A program made the translations under genes and the position numbers. 64,000 nucleotides of DNA from Billgrantia bachuensis (GTDB lineage Bacteria; Pseudomonadota; Gammaproteobacteria; Pseudomonadales; Halomonadaceae): positions 124,001 through 188,000 of the forward strand of contig NZ_JAAQTO010000013.1 of NCBI RefSeq assembly GCF_011742165.1, in the 5' to 3' direction. The notes under the pieces were generated by a model. That model saw only the letters and a program-made list of their open reading frames with translations, searched no databases and had not been told where the DNA came from. Each line of letters opens with the position of its first letter. The first letter of the stretch is position 1. This document shows, one piece after another, positions 42,607 through 50,696 of this stretch.

Positions 42607-43506
42607 TCAGGTGCCAAGCTGCTCACCTTCGGAGGTGGCCTCGGCAAGCGTCTCGGCCCGCCGGAGCAGGAGGCTTTCTTGCTCCGGCGTCAGTTCCAAT
42701 CCAAACCGCTCATGTAGTACACCGGCCAGCTCATCGGCTGCGATCCGCTGCAGCTCCGGCTCCCGGCCTGGGCGGAAGATCTTCAGCTCCAGATCGGTGA
42801 GCGCAAGCCGTACCTCCGCACCGTTGTGCTGAGCCACGATCCGCCGCACGAACGGGGATGCCGGGTGATGCGACGCCAGGTAGTTGTATTCGCCAGAGTC
42901 GGCGCGGTAGCAGGGTTCGTCACTGAACTGGTAGATGTTGAACCACTCACCGTTGCGCTTGTGGCGCAGCAGCCAGAACCCCAGCGGCGTTCGCTCCAGG
43001 CGATACTCCCAGGGGCCATGACTCACCTCGCTATCTTCCTTGAGCAGGATCGGCTCACGCGGTCCAATATTGCCGACGCCGACATCGACCAGCCAGTCAC
43101 CGCCCGCCACCTTTACCACCAGCATCGTATGGCCAAGCGGGGTGACGACACGCTCGTCGTCGCCCATCAGCATTCTCGCGTTGCGCCCGGCGACCTCGAA
43201 GCCAAGCCGATCAAGCACCGTGGCAAACAGTATGTTTTGCTCATGGCAGTAGCCGCCGCGCCGGCGCCGTACCAGCTTGTCCTGAAGGCTTTCCAGGTCG
43301 ATGCGGATCTCGCCGCCGGTGATGATTTCAAGGTTTTCGAACGGCACCCCGGTGAGGTGCGCCTGCTGCAGGGCTTTCAATGTCTCCAGGCTGGGTGTAA
43401 CGGGCCCCTGGTAGTCGATGCGGGCCAGATAGGCCTCGAGATCGAGCGCCGCCGTCTCCCAGCGAGCCGATTCATGAAGGGGTTGAGCGATCGTTTCAGC
43501 CTGCAT
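42607..43506 (-). CDS. Arylamine N-acetyltransferase
   Basis: 299 residues. The NAT catalytic triad is complete: Cys87 in RRGGYCHEQN, His126 in TPLGHTMLVV and Asp141 in DWLVDVGVG. It moves acetyl from acetyl-CoA to arylamines or hydrazines. AAGGAG lies before the ATG. The tail (from about 210) is longer than in the shortest bacterial NATs but normal for the family. It is divergent from the ArsR operon. Confidence 0.94.
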   Translation of the reverse strand: MQAETIAQPLHESARWETAALDLEAYLARIDYQGPVTPSLETLKALQQAHLTGVPFENLEIITGGEIRIDLESLQDKLVRRRRGGYCHEQNILFATVLDRLGFEVAGRNARMLMGDDERVVTPLGHTMLVVKVAGGDWLVDVGVGNIGPREPILLKEDSEVSHGPWEYRLERTPLGFWLLRHKRNGEWFNIYQFSDEPCYRADSGEYNYLASHHPASPFVRRIVAQHNGAEVRLALTDLELKIFRPGREPELQRIAADELAGVLHERFGLELTPEQESLLLRRAETLAEATSEGEQLGT

Positions 43507-43633
43507 GTCGTTCTCCTTTTTCTCTCAAGGGTATTCGTTAAGCGCAGGCTAATACCTCAACCCAACTTAAGGTAAAGAGAACAAATTTCTATCGGGCTTA
43601 TAGCCTTCGCAATGGCTGCCTCTGGCCCTTTAT

Positions 43634-43688
43634 TCAACCTTATGGTTGACAATGGATTAGACCCCGACTATCTAAACCTTATGGTTGA
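43634..43688. promoter_or_regulatory. Two AACC-TTAT-GGTT operators, one over the arsR-like start codon
   Basis: TCAACCTTATGGTTGA (43634-43649, perfect palindrome) and TAAACCTTATGGTTGA (43673-43688). The ATG at 43681 lies inside the second. They flank a 23-bp segment and are the probable ArsR binding sites; the whole unit looks like a duplicated operator/start. Confidence 0.78.
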
Positions 43689-44052
43689 ACATAACGAAAC
43701 GCATCTGGACCGGGTCTTCCATGCCCTGGCCGACCCCACCCGCCGCCTGCTGCTCGAGCGGCTGGCGGCCGGTGAGCGCAAGGTCGGCGAGCTGGCCGAG
43801 CCGTTCCCCATCTCGCTGGCCGCCGTTTCCAAGCACCTGCGCGTACTGGAGCAGGCCGGGCTGGTGGAGCGGCGCATCGAAGGTCGCGCCCACTTCTGCC
43901 GGCTGCAACCGGAGCCGCTGGCTGCCGCTGAGCAGTGGCTAAGCTTCTACGAAGGTTTCTGGAGCCAGCGCCTGAATGCGCTGGAAGCGGCGCTGAAGGC
44001 AGACCCCGGAGACCAGCCACCTGAGGAGGGAAATGCGGATGGACGACGCTGA
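43681..44052 (+). CDS. ArsR-family repressor of an SRPBCC/VOC operon
   Basis: 123 residues from the ATG at 43681. ArsR winged helix: HLDRVFHALADPTRRLLLERL, FPISLAAVSKHLRVLEQAGLVERR and wing IEGRAHFCRLQ. No metal-ligand Cys pair, so it is of the non-metal branch that partners SRPBCC/AHSA1 genes. In-frame ATGs at 43612 and 43642 are possible; none has a Shine-Dalgarno, so the mRNA may be leaderless. It overlaps the next gene by 20 bp. Confidence 0.88.
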   Translation: MVEHNETHLDRVFHALADPTRRLLLERLAAGERKVGELAEPFPISLAAVSKHLRVLEQAGLVERRIEGRAHFCRLQPEPLAAAEQWLSFYEGFWSQRLNALEAALKADPGDQPPEEGNADGRR

Positions 44053-44590
44053 TTACGGCCGGCCAATCGCCGAGGACAGCATCCGCTTCGAGCGCCTGCT
44101 GCCGGGGCCCATCGAGCGGGTCTGGGCCTTCCTGACCGAATCCGACAAGCGTGGCCAGTGGCTCGCCCCTGGCGCCATGGAAACCCGCCAGGGTGCTACC
44201 TTCGCCCTGCACTTCCAAAACACCGAGCTGACGCCCGACAGAACACCACCAAGCGAGCGGTTTCGCCACTACGACCGCAGCTTCACGACGCAGCACCAGG
44301 TGCTGCGCTGCGAGCCGCCCCACCTGATTGCCTGGACCTGGGGCGGAGGCAACGAAGCCCCGTCGGAGGTCACCTTCGAGCTCAGCGAGGCCGGCGATCA
44401 GGTACGCCTGGTCGTGACGCACCGTCGTCTCGCCGATGACGATACCCGGGTCACCGTGGCTAGCGGCTGGCATACCCATCTCACCATTCTCGAGGACGTG
44501 CTGCAGGGCCACCGCCCTGCCAGCTTCTGGCCCACGTTCGAACGCCTGGAGGAGGAGTACCGATGCCGCATCATGTCGCCCCGCAGTTGA
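44033..44590 (+). CDS. SRPBCC/AHSA1-family protein
   Basis: 185 residues with the START-like hydrophobic-ligand fold: IRFERLLPGPIERVWAFLTESDKRGQWL, then VLRCEPPHLIAWTWGG and VVTHRRLADDDTRVTVASGWHTHLTILEDVL. Such proteins bind small hydrophobic molecules and are nearly always beside an ArsR partner, as here. GAGGAGG lies before the ATG at 44033 (a second ATG is at 44039). Second gene of a four-gene overlapping operon. Confidence 0.9.
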   Translation: MRMDDADYGRPIAEDSIRFERLLPGPIERVWAFLTESDKRGQWLAPGAMETRQGATFALHFQNTELTPDRTPPSERFRHYDRSFTTQHQVLRCEPPHLIAWTWGGGNEAPSEVTFELSEAGDQVRLVVTHRRLADDDTRVTVASGWHTHLTILEDVLQGHRPASFWPTFERLEEEYRCRIMSPRS

Positions 44591-44991
44591 TGTTCGAAGG
44601 CAACGCCGAGCAGGCCATGCGCTTCTACGTCTCGCTATTCGACGATTCCGACATCATCCGGCTCGAGCGCTACGGCCCCGAGGAACCGGGTAGGGAAGGC
44701 AGCATCAAGCAGGCCGAATTCACCCTGGCCGGCCGGCGCTATACCTGTATCGACAGCCATATATCGCACCCCTTCAGCTTTACGCCTTCGATATCGCTGT
44801 TCGTCGAGTGCGAAAACCGCGAAGAGTTCGAGCGCCTGCTCGAACCGCTGTCGGAACAGGGCCAGATGCTGATGCCGGCGGACGACTACGGCTTCAGCAC
44901 GCGCTTCGCCTGGCTCAATGACCGCTTCGGCGTTTCCTGGCAACTCAATCTGGGGGCAGCTCAACCTGACCTGAAAGGAGAGTCACGATGA
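44563..44991 (+). CDS. VOC-family PhnB-like protein
   Basis: 142 residues: MPHHVAPQLMFEGNAEQAMRFY, ISLFVECENREEFERLLEPL and WLNDRFGVSWQLNL mark the PhnB/glyoxalase-like branch, similar in layout to the protein at 5171-5608. It overlaps the SRPBCC gene by 28 bp and the DUF899 gene by 4 bp. ArsR-SRPBCC-VOC sets are common stress or detoxification cassettes of unknown ligand. Confidence 0.9.
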   Translation: MPHHVAPQLMFEGNAEQAMRFYVSLFDDSDIIRLERYGPEEPGREGSIKQAEFTLAGRRYTCIDSHISHPFSFTPSISLFVECENREEFERLLEPLSEQGQMLMPADDYGFSTRFAWLNDRFGVSWQLNLGAAQPDLKGESR

Positions 44992-45692
44992 CCTCGACCG
45001 CACTGCCTCCTATCGTCTCCGAGAGCGAATGGCGCGCCGCCCAAGAAGAACAAATCGCCCGCGAGAAGGCCCACACGCGGGAGCGCGACAGGCTCAGTGC
45101 CGCCCGCCGCCGCCTACCGATGGTCGAGGTGCGTGCCGATTACGCCTTCGACGGGCCGCAGGGAAACACCACTCTGCTCGATCTGTTCGAGGGGCGCCGG
45201 CAGTTGATCGTCTACCACTTCATGTTCGGCCCCGACTGGGAGGCCGGCTGCGACGGCTGTTCCTGGGTGGTGGATGCCATGACCCACCCCGCCCACCTGA
45301 ACGCCCGCGATACCACCCTGGTGCTGGTCTCTCGGGCGCCGCGGGAGAAACTGCTACGCTATCAGGCGCGCATGGGCTGGCAGCACCCGACGTGGTATTC
45401 ATCACTAGGAAGCAATTTCAACCAGGACATGGGCGTGACGAGCTGCAACTGCGATGCCCCGGACACCGACCGCGGCGAACGCCATGGCATCAGCGTCTTT
45501 TTGCGTGACGGTGAGCGTGTCTTTCGCACCTATTTCAGCGGCAAGCGCGGCGTAGAATACCTCGGCAGCCTATGGACCTATCTGGACCTGACGCCCTACG
45601 GTCGCCAGGAGAACTGGGAAGACTCACCGCCGGGTTGGCCGCAAACGCCGCCCTACGTGTGGAACCGGCGTCACGACGAGTACGAGACGTGA
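44988..45692 (+). CDS. DUF899 thioredoxin-like protein (second copy)
   Basis: 234 residues. The hallmark LIVYHFMFGPDWEAGCDGCS holds Cys88 and Cys91; LVLVSRAPREKLLRYQARMGW and a WNRRHDEYE end follow, as in the copy at 12959. Between the two copies the centre diverges (here DMGVTSCNCDAPDTDRGE). ATGA overlap with the VOC gene gives translational coupling. A thiol-redox role is inferred from the CxxC and fold only. Confidence 0.9.
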   Translation: MTSTALPPIVSESEWRAAQEEQIAREKAHTRERDRLSAARRRLPMVEVRADYAFDGPQGNTTLLDLFEGRRQLIVYHFMFGPDWEAGCDGCSWVVDAMTHPAHLNARDTTLVLVSRAPREKLLRYQARMGWQHPTWYSSLGSNFNQDMGVTSCNCDAPDTDRGERHGISVFLRDGERVFRTYFSGKRGVEYLGSLWTYLDLTPYGRQENWEDSPPGWPQTPPYVWNRRHDEYET

Positions 45693-45737
45693 CCACGCGT
45701 ACGGCGAGCCAGGAAACAACGACAACAGAGGGAAACC

Positions 45738-46436
45738 ATGACCATGAAGACCATCGGCCTGCTCGGCGGCATGAGCTGGGAATCCACCGTCAGCTATTAC
45801 CGGGCGCTCAACGAAGGGGTGAAGGCCGCCCTGGGCGGACTGCACTCGGCCAAGCTGTGTCTGTACAGCGTCGACTTCGCCGAAATCGAGCGGCTGCAGC
45901 ACGCCGGCGACTGGGACGCCACCGCCGAGATCCTGTGCCAAGCCGCCCGCAGCGTGGAAGCCGGCGGTGCCGACTTCCTGCTGATCGGCACCAACACCAT
46001 GCACAAGGTCGCCCCGCAGGTGGCCGCAGCGGTCTCGATCCCGCTGCTGCACATCGCCGATGCCACGGCACAGCGCCTGGCCGATGACGGCATTAGCCGC
46101 GTTGGCCTGCTCGGCACGCGCTTCACCATGGAGCAGGACTTCTACAAAGGGCGTATTGCCGAAGGCTTCGGCATCGAAGTACTGGTACCCGACGAGACAC
46201 AGCGCAGCCTCGTGCACGAGGTGATCTACCACGAGCTGTGCCTGGGCGAGGTAAAGGAGACGTCGCGCCAGCGCTATCTGGAGATCATCGAGTCGCTACG
46301 CGAGAGGGGCGCCGAGGCGGTGATCCTCGGCTGTACCGAAATCGCCCTGCTGGTGCAGCAGAGCCATACCGCAGTGCCGCTCTACGACACCACGGCCATT
46401 CACGCCGAGGAAGCAGTAAAGTGGGCATTGCAGTAG
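45738..46436 (+). CDS. Aspartate/glutamate racemase-family protein, YgeA-like
   Basis: 232 residues. Of the two catalytic thiols of classical enzymes, only one is seen: GTNTMH has Thr where Cys is usual, and GCTEIALL holds the Cys. E. coli YgeA shows the same Thr/Cys pair and is a broad racemase. It may make D-amino acids for wall or signalling use. GAGGGAA lies before the ATG. It stands alone after the ArsR operon. Confidence 0.9.
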   Translation: MTMKTIGLLGGMSWESTVSYYRALNEGVKAALGGLHSAKLCLYSVDFAEIERLQHAGDWDATAEILCQAARSVEAGGADFLLIGTNTMHKVAPQVAAAVSIPLLHIADATAQRLADDGISRVGLLGTRFTMEQDFYKGRIAEGFGIEVLVPDETQRSLVHEVIYHELCLGEVKETSRQRYLEIIESLRERGAEAVILGCTEIALLVQQSHTAVPLYDTTAIHAEEAVKWALQ

Positions 46437-46466
46437 CAGGCTTGAGCTAAAAAGCCGCGGCGAAGC

Positions 46467-46670
46467 TCAAGCGTAGGTGTTGATGTGCGTACCCACCATC
46501 CCCTCATTGGCCAGCTGCGGTGCCACCGAAGCCGAAGACATCAGGGCAGCGACCTGATCCTTCTGCATGTCCAGGGCATCCTTGTAGACCTCCAACTGCA
46601 CCTGCTGCGCGGCCTGGGCCTGCTGCATGATCATCGACTGGCCCACGATGGCGTTGACGGCTGAATCCAT
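46467..46670 (-). CDS. YjfB-like putative motility protein
   Basis: 67 residues, helical (MDSAVNAIVGQSMIMQQAQA, QQVQLEVYKDALDMQKDQVA), matching YjfB-type small proteins linked to motility. AGGAG lies before the ATG. A 9-bp hairpin (46440-46448 with 46464-46472) spans its stop. No flagellar genes are in view, so its placement here is notable only as a stand-alone gene. Confidence 0.8.
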   Translation of the reverse strand: MDSAVNAIVGQSMIMQQAQAAQQVQLEVYKDALDMQKDQVAALMSSASVAPQLANEGMVGTHINTYA

Positions 46671-46792
46671 GTCCGTTTCTCCTGTTCTTGGTTCTTCTGT
46701 ACTCCCAAGCTAACAGCGAATGGGAGCTATGGCAAAAAACGCCACTCGAAACGCCTTTCGTCCTAACACCCTCTTCTTGAGCGCCAAGCAGC

Positions 46793-47608
46793 TCAACGAC
46801 CGCCCCGACCCAAGCGATCCCGCTTGATCCTTACGCCCTCTCGAGGCCGATCAGGGAATAGCTGGCACAAGATTTCCAAAGGAGCGTCCAGATTCTCTTG
46901 CAAACGCTGTAGCTCGGCCTTGGACCATTGCTGGACCGGTGCCCATTGCAGCTTGTAGCGTTTGTTGATGACCGCCCGCTTGGGCCGGTGTGGAAATAGC
47001 TTGGCCAGTTCCTCGGCGGGCAAGTGGCAGTGCTCTTCGAGGCGCCTCAGCTCCTCGACACTCCAGACATCTCCTTTTGCGCCGTCGCCCTGGGGTACGT
47101 ATCGCAGGCCATCCGCTTGGGCTCGCTGCTTGATGGCTTCCTTAGAACGATGAGAAAGCGTCCGTTTGACCTGCTGGATTCCCCCTTGAGGAAAATCGCG
47201 TCGTAGAACTGCCAGCTCTTGTTCAGTCCAGCGCTCTGCCGAAAAAGCCCTAAGGTCAAGTTTCTTGGCCATGTGGCGGATAGCGGTGACGGTACGGTGC
47301 GGCAGGAAGCGACGCCGAATCTCCGGTGCCTTGAGTGCAGGAAAGAAGTGGGCTACCACATGTAACTCTTCCTTGGTCCAAGGCTGCTTTTCCGCGACCA
47401 GAAGTTCGCGCTTCTTCAGCCCCAGCTTGTGAGCCATGCGCTGGATCGCTGCAGGGGTTCGATGAGGAAAGTGACGCGCCTGCAGCTCACGCCACGTCAT
47501 GTTCAAGTAATGCCGCTCAAGCAGAGCGTGCTCCGCCTGTGTCCATTCGCGCAAAGCGCCTCGATTGCGTCGGCGCATTCGCGTTGCCTCCATTATGGGC
47601 ATCTCCAT
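46793..47608 (-). CDS. Protein of five Myb/SANT-like repeats
   Basis: 271 residues made of five repeats of about 45-50 residues, each opening with a W[TS]xxE[LH] helix (EWTQAEHALL, PWTKEELHVV, RWTEQELAVL, VWSVEELRRL, QWSKAELQRL) and ending in a second/third helix with F/L-PHR-x4-A/VI (FPHRTPAAIQRMAHKLGL and so on). This is a Myb/SANT-like trihelical array, very basic, probably DNA- or RNA-binding. It follows the PAAR gene by 39 bp. No known T6SS component looks like this. I chose the ATG at 47608 (GAGG upstream). Confidence 0.8.
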   Translation of the reverse strand: MEMPIMEATRMRRRNRGALREWTQAEHALLERHYLNMTWRELQARHFPHRTPAAIQRMAHKLGLKKRELLVAEKQPWTKEELHVVAHFFPALKAPEIRRRFLPHRTVTAIRHMAKKLDLRAFSAERWTEQELAVLRRDFPQGGIQQVKRTLSHRSKEAIKQRAQADGLRYVPQGDGAKGDVWSVEELRRLEEHCHLPAEELAKLFPHRPKRAVINKRYKLQWAPVQQWSKAELQRLQENLDAPLEILCQLFPDRPREGVRIKRDRLGRGGR

Positions 47609-47647
47609 TGCCAGCCTCACGCGGCCGTTGGATATGTATAGCGGCGA

Positions 47648-47911
47648 CTACGGCTGCACCTTTGCCTTGCCCGAGGCGGTGATGATTTCACCGCCGTGAT
47701 CCGTCTTGCAGCCTAGGTAGGCGGTGGGTCTGCCATCGGTGGTGGAGCTGCTCGCCCCTTCGATGATGGTGGCCCCGCAGCCGGTCTTGTCGCCTACCCG
47801 TGCCACGGGCTGACCCTCCACCTCAGAGGGCGAGCCTGAGACGATTTCCGTGACGCCGTGGCCGGGGATGGGGCAGCGATGCAGATCGCCTTTGCGTGCG
47901 ATGGGTTTCAT
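47648..47911 (-). CDS. PAAR-domain spike tip protein
   Basis: 87 residues: MKPIARKGDLHRCPIPGHGV, GSPSEVEGQPVARVGDKTGCGATI and YLGCKTDHGGEIITA are the repeated PAAR strands, with Cys/His that can bind Zn at the tip. It caps the VgrG trimer and sharpens the T6SS needle. There is no C-terminal toxin domain. Its ATG overlaps the stop of the upstream exported protein gene (ATGA), so it belongs to the same operon. Confidence 0.93.
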   Translation of the reverse strand: MKPIARKGDLHRCPIPGHGVTEIVSGSPSEVEGQPVARVGDKTGCGATIIEGASSSTTDGRPTAYLGCKTDHGGEIITASGKAKVQP

Positions 47912-48813
47912 CGGCAAATTTCCCACTGACCATCGCGATGAATAAAATAGAGCTTTACATTTGAAACACGATCATCGCTTCCAACGTGCTCGAAGCGGAT
48001 AGGCACTGCAACGCCTTCTCGCGTAAGCCATGCAATGCGATTATTTGCGCCTAAATTAAGCTCCATTGGGCCATCTGGAAAATCATCTAATCTAAACACA
48101 TCAGGACTATCGAAGAACATGTTAAAGCTTGCCCGCTGACGTACGTACTCTTCCGATTCGCCAGAGGCTTGAGCAAGTTCTTGAATCATCGTCGACGAAG
48201 CATTCATCAACGCGTCGTTATCTTTTGCTTCAAATAGGGAGTATAGCCGACGGTACTCACGCGCCAGGCTATCGCGTGTCGCCTCGTTATCTCGTAGTTC
48301 ATCACCTTGCTCCCAGCACCAAGTGGGCATTGGCTGGTGATTGTCGAAGCTCACCTTGAGGGTATCGAACTCATCATCACGAATGAAAACGATGTCACCT
48401 TGACGTGACTGCAAGGGTGCAGCAGGATCTTGAGATAAAATTTCTGGTACAGCATTTTCTTTACCCGGCAATATGACCACTTCAAAGGCGGTTCTTGCCT
48501 CGGTATTGGGGTTTTCGCCAGGCTCCCAATACAGTAGTGATACTCTTAGCTCGCTGTCTAACTCGTACTCAAGCGGCCAGGTATTTAAGCTCAACACATT
48601 CTTGCCGTTCTTAATATACTGAGAAACAGGCAGACGGGTATCCAAGTGCCTCGGCACACCTTCAAAGCTCAACATAATATTGTGGATGCGTAATGAACTA
48701 GGCATTCCGTTCACTGACCAGCGCACCCCAAAGTGATACTCCGTCGCCTGCGCCATCGCCTTCGTCTCCATTGCTAGAAAAAAGAGTGTTAGCAGAGTAA
48801 ATATTTTTTTCAT
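47908..48813 (-). CDS. Exported protein, putative immunity protein of the T6SS effector
   Basis: 301 residues. Signal peptide of MKKIFTLLTLFFLAMETKAMAQA type, then a beta-rich mature part (YHFGVRWSVNGMPSSLRIHN, LPVSQYIKNGKNVLSLNTWP) and a C-terminal helical/beta domain ending FIHRDGQWEIC. I do not recognise the family. It overlaps the effector-like gene by 4 bp (ATGA). A periplasmic product directly after a VgrG-DUF4123-effector set fits an immunity protein guarding the periplasm; that is inference from order and signal peptide. Confidence 0.75.
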   Translation of the reverse strand: MKKIFTLLTLFFLAMETKAMAQATEYHFGVRWSVNGMPSSLRIHNIMLSFEGVPRHLDTRLPVSQYIKNGKNVLSLNTWPLEYELDSELRVSLLYWEPGENPNTEARTAFEVVILPGKENAVPEILSQDPAAPLQSRQGDIVFIRDDEFDTLKVSFDNHQPMPTWCWEQGDELRDNEATRDSLAREYRRLYSLFEAKDNDALMNASSTMIQELAQASGESEEYVRQRASFNMFFDSPDVFRLDDFPDGPMELNLGANNRIAWLTREGVAVPIRFEHVGSDDRVSNVKLYFIHRDGQWEICR

Positions 48814-50696
48814 GAGAACGGTACAAACTCTCCGGTATAGCCTTCGGCAAGACGATACGTGTTGATGTTTTCTCGGTCTTCAACCCACTCAACGGTTTGC
48901 GAGGTTTGAGTGACCCTTGAGCTTCTTGATTCCCCACCGCTATCTTGTCTTTTACCCGCTTCTTCTACATTCACTTTTTTATAGCCTATCACCCGCAGCA
49001 TGGCACCGCCGTGAGCCAGCTCATAGCCCCATCGCTTGTTGTCATCTACCTTGATGGTGATACGACCCGATGTTGATACCGTTGCCTCATACTTAAAGAC
49101 CCGGCGATCCGTGACAATGCTATCGAAAAAACCGCTGACACCACCACCCACCACGGCCCTCAGTGTGCCGGTGATGTGACCATCTCCCTCCATTTCATTC
49201 TTCATGAAATCATAGCGTGCGGAGAGATTGGCATTTCCGGTGGTGTCTTCTGTTGACTGAGAGCCAATGCCGATGGAAACGTCAATGAAAAGTGCCGGGT
49301 TTATCTGGTATTCGGCAACCCCCCAGTTGCGTCCCCCTTCTGCATCTTCCAGAAAAGCGACCAGGGCACGACCGGCAGGATGACCGGCCATTCTGGCGGC
49401 ACGCTTCAGCGCTTCGTAAATATTGACATTGACGCCAAACACGAAGTCAACCGATACGCCGGCAGTCAGCATCCAAGTGAGATCCGGGCCACCTTTTTCT
49501 TCCGCCTGCTCGGTTCCAAGCTCGAGCCCTAGCCTTGGGCCCACGGTGTACAGATTTACCAGTTTACTTTCATCACGCTCGCTGCACAGTCGCTGGGCGA
49601 GCCCTTTGCTGGCATTGGTAATGGCGCCCATGAATCGTTGCACGCCGTTGCTTTCCCGACGTTCACGCTCCTGCCTGCGAAGCGAGGGGGCGCTCTCATA
49701 GGTTCTGGTTTCGCTGTTGATCGAGCCGATGTCTATCCGCTTGGTATTATTACCGCATACCACGCTGAGCGCTGCCGCAACTCCCCAGCCGGTTTCGAGG
49801 ATTTCCTGGCGTGGGTTACTGTTCATGTCATGCTCATTTCTTAGCTCACGAGCCTCACTGCGTCCAATGGCGCGTTCTCCGCGGCGCGGCGGATCAAGGG
49901 AGACTGAGCCAATGAACTTGAGCTGGGGTACAGTCACCGAGGTAAAAGAGAAGCAGCCTGCACTATCAAGGCTGATCGTGAAGGTTTCCTCCTTCACCAT
50001 GATGGCGCGGTTCATCAAAATGTCGAGAGTGATCGCCACCACTTCATAGGCGAGATGTGGCGGTTCGAAGATATCTGTGTTGAGCAATGTGGGGCGCGGA
50101 TTGGTCTGGACGGTAAAATCGATGCTGGTCTCCGTTAGCGCGACGGACGTTCCATTGAGTTCTTCGGTCCAGCTCAGAGTGTGTTGCCCATGCGAGCAGT
50201 CACCGGCGAGTGTTACCGTGAGGGTGCCTTCGTCCTTAAGCGGAGTGCCGCTCAGGAAGTTCTCAAAACTGGCCTCTCCCGCCACGAACCGATCCGCCAC
50301 GAAATAGATCTTGCCCTCAGTGTCATGCAGCTCACCTTCGCCCTGCAGCGTAACCCGCGTGTTTTCCCCTGAGTGACAGACAACCACGACCTTTTCGATA
50401 CAAGGGGTTTGTGACTCACATTCGACACAGGCCGAGCCCAGGATGGGATCCTGCCTTCCTCCGGTGTCCGCGGGTTCCTGTGGAATGGGGCTTCCGGTTA
50501 GCGGCTGGCCGCCATTCGCCAGGTAGTCACGGTAGTGCGGTTGTACGGTTAACTCCTGCATTATTTGGCCAACGTTATCATTTCCGTTGTGTAATGCATC
50601 GCGCATGGACCGCATTGTTTGTACCGGGCTCGAGAATTTGTCCGGCTCGGTTTCCACCAGGTGGGCAAGGTCCTCAATCGTGGGCACGTAGCTCAT
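48810..50696 (-). CDS. Unrecognised large protein, putative T6SS effector
   Basis: 628 residues, no signal peptide. N-terminal about 85 residues are helical (MSYVPTIEDLAHLVETEPDK), followed by a Cys-containing link (CVECESQTPC) and a beta-rich region of about 100-290 (VTLQGEGELHDTEGKIYFVA, LTVTLAGDCSHGQHTLSWTE). The C-terminal half (380-560) has long alternating-polarity strands (LLTAGVSVDFVFGVNVNIYE-like, YQINPALFIDVSIGIG), perhaps a beta-barrel-like fold. No lipase, peptidase or nuclease motif is apparent. It sits between DUF4123 and the exported protein, ATGA-overlapping both. Codons are AT-richer than VgrG, suggesting a swapped module. Confidence 0.72.
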   Translation of the reverse strand: MSYVPTIEDLAHLVETEPDKFSSPVQTMRSMRDALHNGNDNVGQIMQELTVQPHYRDYLANGGQPLTGSPIPQEPADTGGRQDPILGSACVECESQTPCIEKVVVVCHSGENTRVTLQGEGELHDTEGKIYFVADRFVAGEASFENFLSGTPLKDEGTLTVTLAGDCSHGQHTLSWTEELNGTSVALTETSIDFTVQTNPRPTLLNTDIFEPPHLAYEVVAITLDILMNRAIMVKEETFTISLDSAGCFSFTSVTVPQLKFIGSVSLDPPRRGERAIGRSEARELRNEHDMNSNPRQEILETGWGVAAALSVVCGNNTKRIDIGSINSETRTYESAPSLRRQERERRESNGVQRFMGAITNASKGLAQRLCSERDESKLVNLYTVGPRLGLELGTEQAEEKGGPDLTWMLTAGVSVDFVFGVNVNIYEALKRAARMAGHPAGRALVAFLEDAEGGRNWGVAEYQINPALFIDVSIGIGSQSTEDTTGNANLSARYDFMKNEMEGDGHITGTLRAVVGGGVSGFFDSIVTDRRVFKYEATVSTSGRITIKVDDNKRWGYELAHGGAMLRVIGYKKVNVEEAGKRQDSGGESRSSRVTQTSQTVEWVEDRENINTYRLAEGYTGEFVPFS

